Origin: Streptomyces scopuliridis RB72
Lineage (GTDB): Bacteria; Actinomycetota; Actinomycetes; Streptomycetales; Streptomycetaceae
Length of the DNA: 64,000 bases
NCBI RefSeq assembly: GCF_000718095.1
Contig: NZ_JOEI01000004.1
Coordinates: forward strand, 169,888 to 233,887
Reading direction: 5' to 3'
Part shown: positions 50,692 to 60,389 of the stretch, one piece after another
How positions within the stretch are numbered: position 1 is the stretch's first letter
Layout: the number at the start of each line of letters is the position of its first letter
Made by a program: the position numbers and the translations under genes
Notes under the pieces: generated by a model
What the model was told of the DNA's origin: nothing
The model's database searches: none
Seen by the model: the letters and a program-made list of their open reading frames with translations, nothing else

Positions 50692-53249
50692 CCAGCACCA
50701 CCACTGCCACCGACGGCGCCGCTGCCCGGCGCCCCCTGCCGGTGCCCGACCTCTCCCTCGTGGTGCTGATCGGCGCCACCGGCTCCGGCAAGTCCACCTT
50801 CGCCCGAAGCCGGTTCAAGCCCACCGAGGTCGTCTCCTCCGACTTCTGCCGCGGTCTGGTGTCGGACGACGAGAACGACCAGAGCGCCACCGGCGACGCC
50901 TTCGACGTACTCCACTACATCGTCGGCAAGCGGCTCGCGGCCGGCCGGCTCACCGTCGTGGACGCCACCAACGTCCAGCCCGAGAGCCGCAAGCGGCTGG
51001 TGCGGCTCGCCCGCGAGCATGACGTACTGCCCGTCGCGATAGTCCTCGACCTGCCCGAGGAGGTGTGCGCCGCGCGCAACGCGGGCCGCCCCGACCGGGC
51101 CGGGATGCCACGCCATGTGATCAAGCGGCACCGCGGCGAACTGCGCCGCTCGCTGCGCGGTCTGGAGCGCGAGGGCTTCCGCAAGGTGCATATCCTGCGC
51201 GGCGAGCGGGAAGTGGAGAGCGCCGAGATCGTTCTCGAACGCCGCTACAACGATCTCGCCCATCTCACCGGCCCCTTCGACATCATCGGAGACATCCACG
51301 GCTGCCGCTCCGAGCTGGAGACCCTGCTCGGCAAGCTCGGTTACGAGGACGGCGCGCACCCCGAGGGCCGTACGGCCGTCTTCGTCGGCGACCTCGTCGA
51401 CCGCGGCCCCGACAGCCCCGGGGTGCTGCGCCGGGTGATGGGCATGGTCGCGGCGGGCACCGCCCTGTGTGTGCCCGGCAACCATGAGAACAAGCTCGGC
51501 CGCTGGCTGAAGGGAAAGAAGGTCCAGCACACCCACGGACTCGCCGAGACCATCGAGCAGCTGGAGCGTGAGGACGACGCGTTCCGCACCCAGGTGCGGG
51601 AGTTCATCGACGGCCTGGTCAGCCACTACGTCCTGGACGGCGGCAAGCTGGTCGTCTGTCACGCCGGGCTGCCCGAGAAGTACCACGGCCGCACCTCGGG
51701 CCGGGTCCGCTCCCATGCGCTGTATGGCGACACCACAGGGGAGACGGACGAGTTCGGCCTGCCCGTGCGCTACCCGTGGGCCGAGGAGTACCGGGGCCGG
51801 GCGGCTGTGGTGTACGGCCACACACCCGTACCGAACACCTCATGGATCAACAACACCCTCTGCCTGGACACCGGAGCGGTCTTCGGCGGCCGGATGACCG
51901 CGCTGCGCTGGCCCGAGCGCGAGATCGTCGACGTACCGGCCGAGCGGGTCTGGTACGAGCCGGCCAAACCGCTGGTCACGGAGGCGCCCGGTGGCAGGGA
52001 GGGCCGTCCGCTGGACCTCGCGGATGTTGCGGGCAAGCGGATCGTGGAGACCCGCCACATGGCGCGCCTCGCGGTACGTGAGGAGAACGCGGCGGCGGCC
52101 CTGGAGGTGATGAGCCGGTTTGCGGTCGACCCGCGCCTGCTCGCCTATCTCCCGCCCACCATGGCGCCCACCGCCACCTCGGAGCGGGACGGCTATCTGG
52201 AGCACCCCGCCGAGGCGTTCGCGCAGTACCGCGCGGACGGCGTCGGACAGGTCGTGTGCGAGGAGAAGCACATGGGTTCGCGCGCGGTGGCGCTGGTCTG
52301 CCGTGACGCGGCGGCGGCGCGCGAACGCTTCGGCGTGACCGGGCCGACCGGCGTGCTGCACACCCGTACCGGCAGGCCCTTCTTCGACGACGAGGCCGTC
52401 ACCGAGGAGATCCTGGACCGACTGCGCAGCGCCGTCACCGCCGCCGGGCTGTGGCGGGAACTCGACACCGAGTGGGTGCTCCTGGACGCCGAGCTGATGC
52501 CCTGGTCGCTGAAGGCCACCGGCCTGCTGCGCACCCAGTACGCCGCGGTGGGCGCCGCCGCGGGGGCGGCCTTCCCCACCGTCACGAAGGCGCTCGAAGC
52601 CGCCGCGTCCCGGGGCGTCGAGACCGCGGGACTGCTGGCCACCCAGCGTGAACGCGCCGCCGACGCGGCCGCGTTCACCGAGGCGTACCGGCGCTACTGC
52701 TGGCCGACAGAGGGGCTGGAGGGCGTGCGCCTGGCACCGTTCCAGCTGCTCGCCGTCCAGGGCCGTAACCTCGCCGGGGTCCCGCACGACCAGCAGCTGG
52801 CCTGGCTGGACCGGCTGGTCGAGCACGACCCGACCGGTCTGCTCCAGGTCACCCGCCGGCTGATCGTGGACACCGGCGACGAGGAATCGGTGCGCGGCGG
52901 AGTCGACTGGTGGCTGGAGATGACCGGGCGGGGCGGCGAGGGCATGGTCGTCAAGCCGCTCCAAGCGCTCGTACGGGACGGCAAGGACCGGCTCGTGCAG
53001 CCGGGCGTCAAGGTACGGGGCCGGGAGTATCTGCGGATCATCTACGGTCCCGAGTACACCCGTCCGGACAATCTCCAGCGGCTGCGCGACCGCTTCCTCG
53101 GCCACAAGCGCTCCCTGGCGCTGCGGGAGTACGCCCTCGGTCTGGAGGCCCTGGACCGGTTGGCGGACGGCGAACCGCTGTGGCGGATCCATGAGGCGGT
53201 CTTCGCGGTTCTGGCCCTGGAGTCGGAACCGGTCGACCCCCGGCTCTGA
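50688..53249 (+). CDS. pnkp: Polynucleotide kinase-phosphatase-ligase
   Basis: An 853-residue three-domain RNA-repair enzyme, ATG behind AAGGAGGAG. The kinase domain has P-loop GATGSGKST (29-37). The metallophosphatase domain has GDIHG (201-205), GDLVDRG (234-240), GNHE (264-267) and YGHTPVP (375-381). The C-terminal adenylyltransferase (ligase) module has motif EEKHMGS with nucleophile K526 and GEGMVVKP (750-757). It phosphorylates 5'-OH ends, removes 2',3'-cyclic phosphates and adenylates, with Hen1 needed for ligation. The targets are RNAs, classically tRNAs, cut by ribotoxins. Confidence 0.94.
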   Translation: MTSTTTATDGAAARRPLPVPDLSLVVLIGATGSGKSTFARSRFKPTEVVSSDFCRGLVSDDENDQSATGDAFDVLHYIVGKRLAAGRLTVVDATNVQPESRKRLVRLAREHDVLPVAIVLDLPEEVCAARNAGRPDRAGMPRHVIKRHRGELRRSLRGLEREGFRKVHILRGEREVESAEIVLERRYNDLAHLTGPFDIIGDIHGCRSELETLLGKLGYEDGAHPEGRTAVFVGDLVDRGPDSPGVLRRVMGMVAAGTALCVPGNHENKLGRWLKGKKVQHTHGLAETIEQLEREDDAFRTQVREFIDGLVSHYVLDGGKLVVCHAGLPEKYHGRTSGRVRSHALYGDTTGETDEFGLPVRYPWAEEYRGRAAVVYGHTPVPNTSWINNTLCLDTGAVFGGRMTALRWPEREIVDVPAERVWYEPAKPLVTEAPGGREGRPLDLADVAGKRIVETRHMARLAVREENAAAALEVMSRFAVDPRLLAYLPPTMAPTATSERDGYLEHPAEAFAQYRADGVGQVVCEEKHMGSRAVALVCRDAAAARERFGVTGPTGVLHTRTGRPFFDDEAVTEEILDRLRSAVTAAGLWRELDTEWVLLDAELMPWSLKATGLLRTQYAAVGAAAGAAFPTVTKALEAAASRGVETAGLLATQRERAADAAAFTEAYRRYCWPTEGLEGVRLAPFQLLAVQGRNLAGVPHDQQLAWLDRLVEHDPTGLLQVTRRLIVDTGDEESVRGGVDWWLEMTGRGGEGMVVKPLQALVRDGKDRLVQPGVKVRGREYLRIIYGPEYTRPDNLQRLRDRFLGHKRSLALREYALGLEALDRLADGEPLWRIHEAVFAVLALESEPVDPRL

Positions 53250-53312
53250 CAGCCGGACCGGCCTGGACCGTTCGCCGCGTGAACCGTGCTCCATGCGGCG
53301 AGGATGGGAGAC

Positions 53313-54545
53313 ATGGGATTCCATGTCGACTCCGAGACCGGGCGGCTGCGCCGCGTCATACTGCACCGCCCGGATCTGGAGCTGAAACGCCTCACGCCCG
53401 GCAACAAGGACACACTGCTCTTCGACGATGTGCTCTGGGTACGCCGCGCGCAGGAGGAGCACGACGCGTTCGCCGCCCTCCTGCGCGACCGGGGAGTCCA
53501 GGTGCATCTCTTCGGCGATCTGCTGAGGGAGTCCCTGGACCTCCCGGCGGCCCGGCGGCTCGTCCTGGACCGGGTCTTCGACGAGAAGGAGTACGGCCCG
53601 CTCGCCACCGGCCATCTCCGGGCGATCTTCGACGAACAGCCCACGGACCGGCTGGTCGAGGCGCTGGTCGGCGGTATGACCAAGCGGGAGTTCCTGGAGC
53701 AGCACGCGGAGCCGGTGTCCGTACGCTTCCACGCGATGGAGCTGGACGACTTCCTGCTCGACCCGCTGCCGAACCATCTCTTCACCAGGGACACCTCGGC
53801 CTGGATCTATGACGGCGTGAGCATCAACGCGATGCGCTGGCCCGCCCGGCAGCGCGAGACCGTGCACTTCGAGGCGATCTACAAGCACCACCCCCTGTTC
53901 ACCGGGCCCTCCGCCGGGGCCTTCCATCACTGGTCCGAGGGGCAGGACGACTACCCGTCCACCATCGAGGGCGGCGACGTGCTGGTCATCGGCAAGGGAG
54001 CCGTACTGATCGGGATGAGCGAGCGCACCACCCCGCAGGCGGTCGAGATGCTGGCGCGCGGGCTCTTCGCGGCCGGTTCCGCCACCACGATCGTGGCGCT
54101 CGACATGCCCAAGCGGCGGGCGTTCATGCATCTTGACACCGTGATGACGATGGTCGACAGCGATACCTTCACGCAGTACGCGGGCCTCGGCATGCTCCGC
54201 TCGTACACCATCGAACCGGGCGGCGACGGCCGCGAACTGAAGGTCACCGACCATCCGCCGGAGCATATGCACCGTGCCATCGCGGCGGCCCTGGGCCTGG
54301 CGGACATCCGGGTGCTGACCGCCACCCAGGATGTGCACTCGGCGGCGCGCGAGCAGTGGGACGACGGCTGCAATGTGCTCGCCGTCGAGCCCGGGGTCGT
54401 CGTCGCCTACGAGCGCAATGTCACCACCAACACGCATCTGCGGAAACAGGGCATCGAGGTGCTGGAGATCCCGGGCAGCGAGCTGGGCCGGGGCCGGGGC
54501 GGGCCGCGCTGTATGAGCTGCCCGGTGGAACGTGACGCTGTATAG
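53313..54545 (+). CDS. arcA: Arginine deiminase
   Basis: A 410-residue guanidino-group-modifying enzyme; ATG 53313 has GGGAGAC upstream. Catalytic residues are in place: Asp160 in FTRDTS, Glu219 in TIEGGDV, His273 in FMHLDTVMT and nucleophile Cys400 in GPRCMSCP. It converts arginine to citrulline and ammonia. The next gene is an ornithine carbamoyltransferase, which would use the citrulline, so the two form most of an ADI pathway. No carbamate kinase or arginine-ornithine antiporter gene is in the window. Confidence 0.94.
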   Translation: MGFHVDSETGRLRRVILHRPDLELKRLTPGNKDTLLFDDVLWVRRAQEEHDAFAALLRDRGVQVHLFGDLLRESLDLPAARRLVLDRVFDEKEYGPLATGHLRAIFDEQPTDRLVEALVGGMTKREFLEQHAEPVSVRFHAMELDDFLLDPLPNHLFTRDTSAWIYDGVSINAMRWPARQRETVHFEAIYKHHPLFTGPSAGAFHHWSEGQDDYPSTIEGGDVLVIGKGAVLIGMSERTTPQAVEMLARGLFAAGSATTIVALDMPKRRAFMHLDTVMTMVDSDTFTQYAGLGMLRSYTIEPGGDGRELKVTDHPPEHMHRAIAAALGLADIRVLTATQDVHSAAREQWDDGCNVLAVEPGVVVAYERNVTTNTHLRKQGIEVLEIPGSELGRGRGGPRCMSCPVERDAV

Positions 54546-54624
54546 CGATGCAGGTCGTCGTATATAGTTCCAGTGTCCGGTATCTTCCCCACTCTTCGCG
54601 ACTCGCGCCCCAGGAGCAGCCACC

Positions 54625-55641
54625 ATGGCCATACACCTCGAAGGCCGCCACTTCCTCAAGGAGCTGGACTTCACGGCCGGGGAGTTCCGCGGCCTGATCG
54701 ATCTGGCCGCGGAACTCAAGGCCGCGAAGAAGGCGGGCACCGAGGTCCAGCGGCTGCGTGGCAGGAACATCGCCCTGATCTTCGAGAAGTCCTCCACCCG
54801 CACCCGCTGCGCCTTCGAGGTCGCGGCGGCGGACCAGGGCGCCTCCACCACCTATATCGACCCGGCCGGCTCGCACATCGGGAAGAAGGAGTCAGCCAAG
54901 GACACCGCCCGGGTGCTCGGACGGATGTTCGACGGTATCGAGTTCCGCGGGGACGCCCAGGAGACCGTCGAGGAACTGGCCGCGTACGCCGGCGTCCCCG
55001 TCTTCAACGGCCTCACGGACGCGTGGCACCCCACCCAGATGCTCGCCGATGTGCTGACGATGACCGAGCACACCGCCAAGCCGCTGACGGAGATCGCCTT
55101 CGCCTACCTCGGGGACGCCCGCTTCAACATGGGCAACTCGTATCTGGTCACCGGTGCCCTGCTCGGCATGGACGTACGGATCGTCGCGCCGCGCACCTAC
55201 TGGCCGTCGGACGACATCCTCGCCCTGGCCCGCGAGGCCGCCGCGAGCAGCGGGGCCCGGCTCACGCTCACCGAGGAGATCGCCGAGGGCGTGGCGGGCG
55301 CGGACTTCGTGGCCACTGACGTCTGGGTGTCGATGGGTGAGGCCAAGGCGGTCTGGGACGAGCGGATCGAGGCGCTCGGCCCGTACGCCGTGACGATGGA
55401 CGTGCTGCGCGCGACGGGCAACCCCGACGTGAAATTCCTGCACTGCCTTCCGGCCTTCCACGACCTGGGCACGGCGGTGGGCCGGGAGATCCATGAGCGG
55501 CACGGGCTGACGGAGCTGGAAGTCACCGACGAGGTCTTCGAGTCGAAGCACTCGGTCGTCTTCGACGAGGCCGAGAACCGGCTGCACACCATCAAGGCGG
55601 TGCTGGTGGCGACGCTGTCCGCGAGCGGCACCGCCCAGTAG
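54625..55641 (+). CDS. arcB: Ornithine carbamoyltransferase (catabolic/anabolic not resolved)
   Basis: A 338-residue enzyme with carbamoyl-phosphate-binding [12 protein letters not shown] (SSTRTR at 56-61), HPTQ (135-138) and the ornithine-binding loop [10 protein letters not shown] (HCLP at 273-276). It interconverts citrulline and ornithine plus carbamoyl phosphate. Placement 79 bp after the arginine deiminase argues for the catabolic role, hence arcB; a biosynthetic argF role cannot be excluded. It is convergent with the small HATPase gene, only 12 bp away. Confidence 0.92.
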   Translation: MAIHLEGRHFLKELDFTAGEFRGLIDLAAELKAAKKAGTEVQRLRGRNIALIFEKSSTRTRCAFEVAAADQGASTTYIDPAGSHIGKKESAKDTARVLGRMFDGIEFRGDAQETVEELAAYAGVPVFNGLTDAWHPTQMLADVLTMTEHTAKPLTEIAFAYLGDARFNMGNSYLVTGALLGMDVRIVAPRTYWPSDDILALAREAAASSGARLTLTEEIAEGVAGADFVATDVWVSMGEAKAVWDERIEALGPYAVTMDVLRATGNPDVKFLHCLPAFHDLGTAVGREIHERHGLTELEVTDEVFESKHSVVFDEAENRLHTIKAVLVATLSASGTAQ

Positions 55642-55653
55642 AGCGGCGATGAC

Positions 55654-56064
55654 TCAGATCGCCGGAAGCGTGAACCAGACCGCCTTGCCCTGATCCGTGG
55701 TGCGGTGGCCGCAGGCCGAGCTGAGCGTACTGATCAGCAGCAGGCCGCGGCCGCCCTCCTGCCACGGGTCCGGCATCGCCCCCGGGTGCGACAGATTGCC
55801 CGGCGGGGCCGGGTCGCAGTCGTGCACCTCGACCTGGCAGCCGGTCGGCAGCAGCTCCACGACCAGCTCGATCGGCTCGCTCCCCAGGGTGTGCTGGATG
55901 GCGTTGGCGACCAGTTCCGCGGTCAGCAGCTCCGCCGTGTCGCTGTGCGTCGGCTCCTCCAGATGTGCCAGAGCGTCACGGACGAGGGCGCGCGCGATGG
56001 GCACGGCTTCGACCGAGTGGGGCAGCGTGACTCTCCGGGGGGAGGAGTCTGCGGCTTCTGGCAT
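55654..56064 (-). CDS. HATPase-domain anti-sigma/regulatory protein
   Basis: About 136 residues. The Bergerat-fold N-box (TAELLTAELVANAIQHT), a metal/G1 motif region (EVHDCDPAPPGN) and a G2-like GGRGLLLISTLSSACGHR match the small ATP-binding proteins of the RsbW/anti-sigma type that Streptomyces encodes in large numbers. They bind sigma or anti-anti-sigma factors, and this one is orphaned. The start is uncertain; ATG 56064 and GTG 56124 are both possible and neither has a good ribosome-binding site. Confidence 0.78.
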   Translation of the reverse strand: MPEAADSSPRRVTLPHSVEAVPIARALVRDALAHLEEPTHSDTAELLTAELVANAIQHTLGSEPIELVVELLPTGCQVEVHDCDPAPPGNLSHPGAMPDPWQEGGRGLLLISTLSSACGHRTTDQGKAVWFTLPAI

Positions 56065-56296
56065 GGCGGGCGGTCCGATCAAGGCACAAGTACGGCCGGG
56101 GGGTGCGGGGGTAATTGCTATCACGTTCAAACATACGGAGCGTGAGCGGGTTAACAAGAGGCTCCGGCCTGCCGGGCACGGGACCAATGGCCCTTGCACC
56201 TCGGGACCTTTAGCGGCTTACGGGCGGTATCTCGCGGAATTGTCACGGAAGGGACGCGGGCGCATCGCGGGCCTGTCACAGACGTATCGCGTACTC

Positions 56297-56310
56297 GTGA
56301 CGGCAGTCAC
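56297..56310. promoter_or_regulatory. Candidate Crp-type site before the aryl-CoA cluster
   Basis: GTGACGGCAGTCAC is a perfect 5-bp-arm inverted repeat and fits GTG-N6-GNCAC. It is 117 bp upstream of the enoyl-CoA hydratase. It is followed by a GC-rich block of CTGAGGCCG-like direct repeats at 56340-56408 in the untranslated leader. Confidence 0.4.
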
Positions 56311-56426
56311 ATTTGGGTGATACCTTTTCTTGGCGCTGAAGCCAGCTCAGGCCGCTCAGGCCCTCGGGCCTTCAGGTCACTGAGGCCGCTGAGGCCGCTG
56401 AGGTTCGCTGAAGGAGGTCGCACTCC

Positions 56427-57260
56427 ATGAGCCCGTTCACCGGCTCCGCGCCCCGCACCGAGGAGTGGCGCCATCTGCGACTGACCCGGGACCAGGACGT
56501 CGGCGTCGCGACCGTCACCCTCGCCCGCCCCGCGAAACTCAACGCGCTCACCTTCGGCGCCTACGCCGATCTGCGCGATCTGCTCGCCGAGCTGTCCCGG
56601 GAACGCTCCGTACGCGCCCTCGTACTGGCCGGCGAGGGCCGCGGCTTCTGCTCCGGCGGCGATGTCGACGAGATCATCGGCGCCACCCTCGCCCTGGACA
56701 CGGCCCGGCTGCTCGACTTCAACCGGATGACCGGCCAGGTGGTCCGGGCCATCCGCGAGTGCCCCTTCCCGGTGATCGCCGCCGTGCACGGGGTCGCCGC
56801 GGGCGCCGGCGCCGTCCTCGCGCTCGCCGCGGACTTCCGGATCGCCGACCCCTCCGCGCGCTTCGCCTTCCTCTTCACCCGGGTGGGCCTGTCCGGGGGC
56901 GACATGGGCGCGGCCTATCTGCTGCCCCGCGTGATCGGGCTCGGGCACGCCACCCGGCTGCTGATGCTCGGCGAGCCGGTGGCCGCCGCCGAGGCCGAAC
57001 GCATCGGGCTGATCAGCGAACTCACCGGCGACGGCCGGGCCGACGCGCGCGCCGCCGAGCTGGCCCGCCGGCTCGCGGAAGGCCCGGCGCTCGCGTACGC
57101 GCAGACCAAGGCCCTGCTCACCGCCGAGCTCGACATGCCGCTCGCCGCCGCCGTGGAACTGGACGCCGCCACACAGGCGTTGCTGATGAACGGCGCGGAC
57201 TACCGGGAGTTCCACGCCGCCTTCACCGAGAAGCGGCCCCCGAAGTGGCAGGGCCGCTGA
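56427..57260 (+). CDS. Enoyl-CoA hydratase/isomerase family protein
   Basis: A 277-residue crotonase with AAGGAGG about 8 bases before ATG. Oxyanion-hole segments are GEGRGFCSGGDVDEI and the catalytic helix region HGVAAGAGAVLALAADFRIADPSARFAF. The C-terminal EKRPPKWQGR is usual. It begins an operon with the fused monooxygenase (TGATG overlap), so it should hydrate or isomerise a ring-derived CoA intermediate rather than serve ordinary beta-oxidation. Confidence 0.9.
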   Translation: MSPFTGSAPRTEEWRHLRLTRDQDVGVATVTLARPAKLNALTFGAYADLRDLLAELSRERSVRALVLAGEGRGFCSGGDVDEIIGATLALDTARLLDFNRMTGQVVRAIRECPFPVIAAVHGVAAGAGAVLALAADFRIADPSARFAFLFTRVGLSGGDMGAAYLLPRVIGLGHATRLLMLGEPVAAAEAERIGLISELTGDGRADARAAELARRLAEGPALAYAQTKALLTAELDMPLAAAVELDAATQALLMNGADYREFHAAFTEKRPPKWQGR

Positions 57261-59551
57261 TGGCCCGCGTCCCGCGCGTCGCGGTCATCGGCGGTGGACC
57301 CGGCGGGCTCTACGCCGCCGCCCTGCTCAAGCGGCTCGACCCCGCCCGCGAGATCACCGTCTGGGAACGCAACGCGCCCGACGACACCTTCGGCTTCGGC
57401 GTCGTGCTCTCCGACGAGACGCTCGGCGGTATCGAGCACGCGGATCCGGTCGTCCACCGGGCGCTCCAGGCCGAGTTCGTACGCTGGGACACCATCGACA
57501 TCGTCCACCGCGGCCGTACCCTCACCTCCGGCGGCCACGGCTTCGCGGCGCTCGGCCGGCGCCGGCTGCTGGAGATCCTGCACGAGCGCTGCGCTTCCCT
57601 CGGCGTACGGCTGCGGTTCCGCACCGAAGCGCCGCCCGCCGCCCAACTCGCCACCGCGTACGACCTGGTGATCGCCGCGGACGGGGTCCACAGCCTCACC
57701 CGAGCGGCCCACGCCGAGGTCTTCGCCCCCACGATCACCACCCACCGCTGCCGCTATGTCTGGCTCGCCGCCGACTTTGCCCTCGACGCGTTCCGCTTCG
57801 AGACCGCCGAGACCGAGCACGGCGTGATGCAGCTCCATGGCTACCCCTACGCGAACGGGGCCGGCGGAGCGCGGAGCACGGTCATCGTCGAGATGCGCGA
57901 AGAGGTCTGGCGGGCGGCCGGATTCGAGGACCTCGACGAGCGGCAGTCCGCCGAACGCTGCGCCAAGATCTTCGCGGACGCGCTCGGCGGACGACCGCTG
58001 CGCGCCAACGCCTCGTCCTGGACCGCGTTCCGCACCGTGGTCAACGACCGCTGGAGCCACGGCAATACGGTCCTGATCGGCGACGCCGCCCACACCGCCC
58101 ACTTCTCCATCGGCTCCGGCACCAAGCTCGCCGTCGAGGACGCCCTCGCGCTCGCCGCCTGTATCGAGGAGCGGCCGGAGCTGCCCGACGCGCTCGCGGC
58201 GTACGAGAGCGAGCGCCGCCCGGTCGTGGAGTCCACCCAGCGCGCCGCCGCCGCGAGCCTGCGCTGGTTCGAGGAGCTGGCCACGTACACGGACCAGCCG
58301 CCGCGCCAGTTCGCCTTCGGACTGCTCACCCGCAGCCGCCGCGTCACCCATGACAATCTGCGGCTGCGCGACCCCGACTTCACCCGGGCGGTGGAGCGGG
58401 ACTTCGGCTGCCCGCCCGGCACCCCGCCGATGTTCACGCCCTTCCGGCTGCGCGGGCTGACCCTGCGCAACCGTGTCGTCGTCTCGCCGATGGACATGTA
58501 CTCCGCCGTGGACGGCGTCCCCGGCGACTTCCATCTCGTGCATCTCGGCGCGCGCGCCCTGGGCGGCGCGGGACTCGTCATGACCGAGATGGTGTGTGTC
58601 AGCCCGGAGGGCCGCATCACCCCGGGCTGCGCCGGTCTCTACAGCCGGGAGCAGGGCGACGGCTGGCGCCGTGTCACCGACTTCGTGCACACGCGGTCGC
58701 CGGGGACGGCCATCGGCGTCCAGCTCGGGCACGCCGGGCGCAAGGGCGCCACGCGCGTGATGTGGGAGGGCATGGACGAGCCGCTGCCCGTGGGCGGCTG
58801 GCCGCTCGTCGCCGCCTCACCGCTGCCGTACCGTCCCGGCGTCAGTGAGGTCCCGCACCAGCTCGACCGGCGGCAACTCGACACGATCCGCGAGCAGTTC
58901 ACGGCCGCCGCCCGGCGGGCCCAGCGCAGCGGCTTCGATCTGCTGGAACTGCACTGCGCCCACGGCTACTTGCTCTCCGGCTTCCTCTCCCCGCTGACCA
59001 ACCGGCGTACCGACGCCTACGGCGGCTCGCTCACCGCGCGGCTGCGCTTCCCGCTCGAAGTGTTCGACGCCATCCGCGCGGACTGGCCCGACGACCGGCC
59101 CATGACGGTCCGGATCTCCGCCACCGACTGGGCGCCCGGCGGTACGACCCCGGAGGACGCCGTCGAGATCGCCCGCGCCTTCGTCGCGCACGGCGCGGAC
59201 GCGATTGATGTCTCCACCGGCCAGGTCGTCGCCGACGAACGGCCCGAGTTCGGCCGCTCGTACCAGACCCCGTTCGCCGATCTGATCCGTAACACCCTGT
59301 CCGTGCCGGTCATCGCCGTGGGGGCCATCTCCTCCTGGGACGATGTCAACTCCCTGCTGCTCGCGGGCCGTACCGACCTGTGCGCGCTCGCCCGCCCCCA
59401 TCTCCACGATCCGCAGTGGACGCTGCACGCCGCCGGGGCCCAGGGGTACGAGGGTCCGGCCGCGCCCTGGCCGCTGCCGTACCGCGCGGGCAGCCGCCCA
59501 CCCCCGGCCGGCCGCGCCGGCGACCCGAAGCCGCGCCTCACCCTTCGGTGA
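57260..59551 (+). CDS. Fused flavin monooxygenase / old-yellow-enzyme acting on an aryl-CoA
   Basis: A 763-residue two-domain enzyme. The N-terminal half is an FAD monooxygenase (VAVIGGGPGGLYAAALLKRL near residue 6; DLVIAADGVHSLTRAA; NTVLIGDAAHTAHFSIGSGTKLAVEDA). From about residue 390 an FMN old-yellow-enzyme domain begins (MFTPFRLRGLTLRNRVVVSPMDMYS...), with GVQLGHAGRKG and LHCAHGYLLSGFLSPLTNRR. This fusion is known in salicylyl-CoA 5-hydroxylase and in 2-aminobenzoyl-CoA monooxygenase/reductase. It would hydroxylate and partly reduce the aromatic ring of an aryl-CoA. The neighbouring ligase, acyl-CoA dehydrogenase and RidA are compatible with either, and favour 2-aminobenzoyl-CoA. Confidence 0.9.
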   Translation: MARVPRVAVIGGGPGGLYAAALLKRLDPAREITVWERNAPDDTFGFGVVLSDETLGGIEHADPVVHRALQAEFVRWDTIDIVHRGRTLTSGGHGFAALGRRRLLEILHERCASLGVRLRFRTEAPPAAQLATAYDLVIAADGVHSLTRAAHAEVFAPTITTHRCRYVWLAADFALDAFRFETAETEHGVMQLHGYPYANGAGGARSTVIVEMREEVWRAAGFEDLDERQSAERCAKIFADALGGRPLRANASSWTAFRTVVNDRWSHGNTVLIGDAAHTAHFSIGSGTKLAVEDALALAACIEERPELPDALAAYESERRPVVESTQRAAAASLRWFEELATYTDQPPRQFAFGLLTRSRRVTHDNLRLRDPDFTRAVERDFGCPPGTPPMFTPFRLRGLTLRNRVVVSPMDMYSAVDGVPGDFHLVHLGARALGGAGLVMTEMVCVSPEGRITPGCAGLYSREQGDGWRRVTDFVHTRSPGTAIGVQLGHAGRKGATRVMWEGMDEPLPVGGWPLVAASPLPYRPGVSEVPHQLDRRQLDTIREQFTAAARRAQRSGFDLLELHCAHGYLLSGFLSPLTNRRTDAYGGSLTARLRFPLEVFDAIRADWPDDRPMTVRISATDWAPGGTTPEDAVEIARAFVAHGADAIDVSTGQVVADERPEFGRSYQTPFADLIRNTLSVPVIAVGAISSWDDVNSLLLAGRTDLCALARPHLHDPQWTLHAAGAQGYEGPAAPWPLPYRAGSRPPPAGRAGDPKPRLTLR

Positions 59552-60380
59552 CCGGCCGCTCCACGAACGCCAGACCCATGTCCCGCAGCCGGGTGTGCAA
59601 GCGGCTGAAGACCTCCGCGGAGCGCTCTCCCGGCCAGTTCTCCGGGAGCAGCTCGGCGGGCAGACCGGGGTCCGCGTACGGCAGATGCCGCCAGGAGTCC
59701 AGAGCCAGCAGATAGTCGCGGTACGCGTCCTCCGCCGGGCCCGAGCCCTCGTCCGAGCCGGCGCCTCGGCCGTCCCAGGCCCGCAGCACCGGCTCGTGCG
59801 CGTCAAGGAACTCCTCGTGCTGGGTGGCGATCGCGTCCAGATCCCACCAGCGGGCCACGGCGTCGGCCGTCGCCTCGAAGCCGAGATGCCGCCCGCTGAA
59901 CAGATCGACATACGAGTCGAGCCGCAGTCGTCGCAGGGTGTGCCGGGTCTCCTCGTACAGCCGGCCCGGGGCGATCCAGACGCCGGGCGCCGCCGTTCCG
60001 AAGCCCAGCCGGCCCAGCCGGGAGCGCAGCAGATGGCGCTTGTGGCGCTCGGACTCCGGGACGGTGAAGACGGCGAGGACCCAGCCGTCGGACAGCTCGG
60101 GCGCGGGCCGGGCGTAGATCCTGCGGTCCCCGTCGTCGAGCAGCTGGCGCGCCTCGGCCGACAGCGCGTAACCGGCCGCGCCCCGCGCCGTACGCTCCGG
60201 GACCAGCAGGCCACGGCGTTTGAGCCGGGAGACCGAGGAGCGTACGGACGGCGCGTCCACACCGAGGGCCCCCAGCAGACGGATCAGCTCCGCCACGGCG
60301 AGGGGGGTGTCGTCCGGGGTGCGCCCGTACGCGCCGTACAGAGTGACGATCAGGGATCGGGGGGTGTGCTGCTCGGCCAC
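59538..60380 (-). CDS. PaaX-family transcriptional repressor
   Basis: A 280-residue regulator. The N-terminal winged helix is SLIVTLYGAYGR...LAVAELIRLLGALGVDAPSVRSSVSRLKRRGLLVPER, followed by the PaaX-type linker and C-terminal domain (WVLAVFTVPESERHKRHLLRSRLGRLGFGTAAPGVWIAP). GTG 60380 is used. PaaX-type repressors release DNA on binding an aryl-CoA, here presumably the ligase product. It overlaps the convergent monooxygenase gene by 14 bp and lies 9 bp downstream of the ligase gene on the same strand. Confidence 0.9.
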   Translation of the reverse strand: MAEQHTPRSLIVTLYGAYGRTPDDTPLAVAELIRLLGALGVDAPSVRSSVSRLKRRGLLVPERTARGAAGYALSAEARQLLDDGDRRIYARPAPELSDGWVLAVFTVPESERHKRHLLRSRLGRLGFGTAAPGVWIAPGRLYEETRHTLRRLRLDSYVDLFSGRHLGFEATADAVARWWDLDAIATQHEEFLDAHEPVLRAWDGRGAGSDEGSGPAEDAYRDYLLALDSWRHLPYADPGLPAELLPENWPGERSAEVFSRLHTRLRDMGLAFVERPVTEG

Positions 60381-60389
60381 GTGATCACT

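Noticed and set aside
51840..54851. 1003-codon minus-strand ORF opposite Pnkp and arginine deiminase
   Set aside because: It spans two well-identified plus-strand genes; the length is explained by few stops in GC-rich antisense frames.
57260..59551. Possible two separate genes for the monooxygenase and old-yellow-enzyme parts
   Set aside because: The frame is continuous with no internal ribosome-binding site or start, and this fusion is known in aryl-CoA monooxygenase/reductases.
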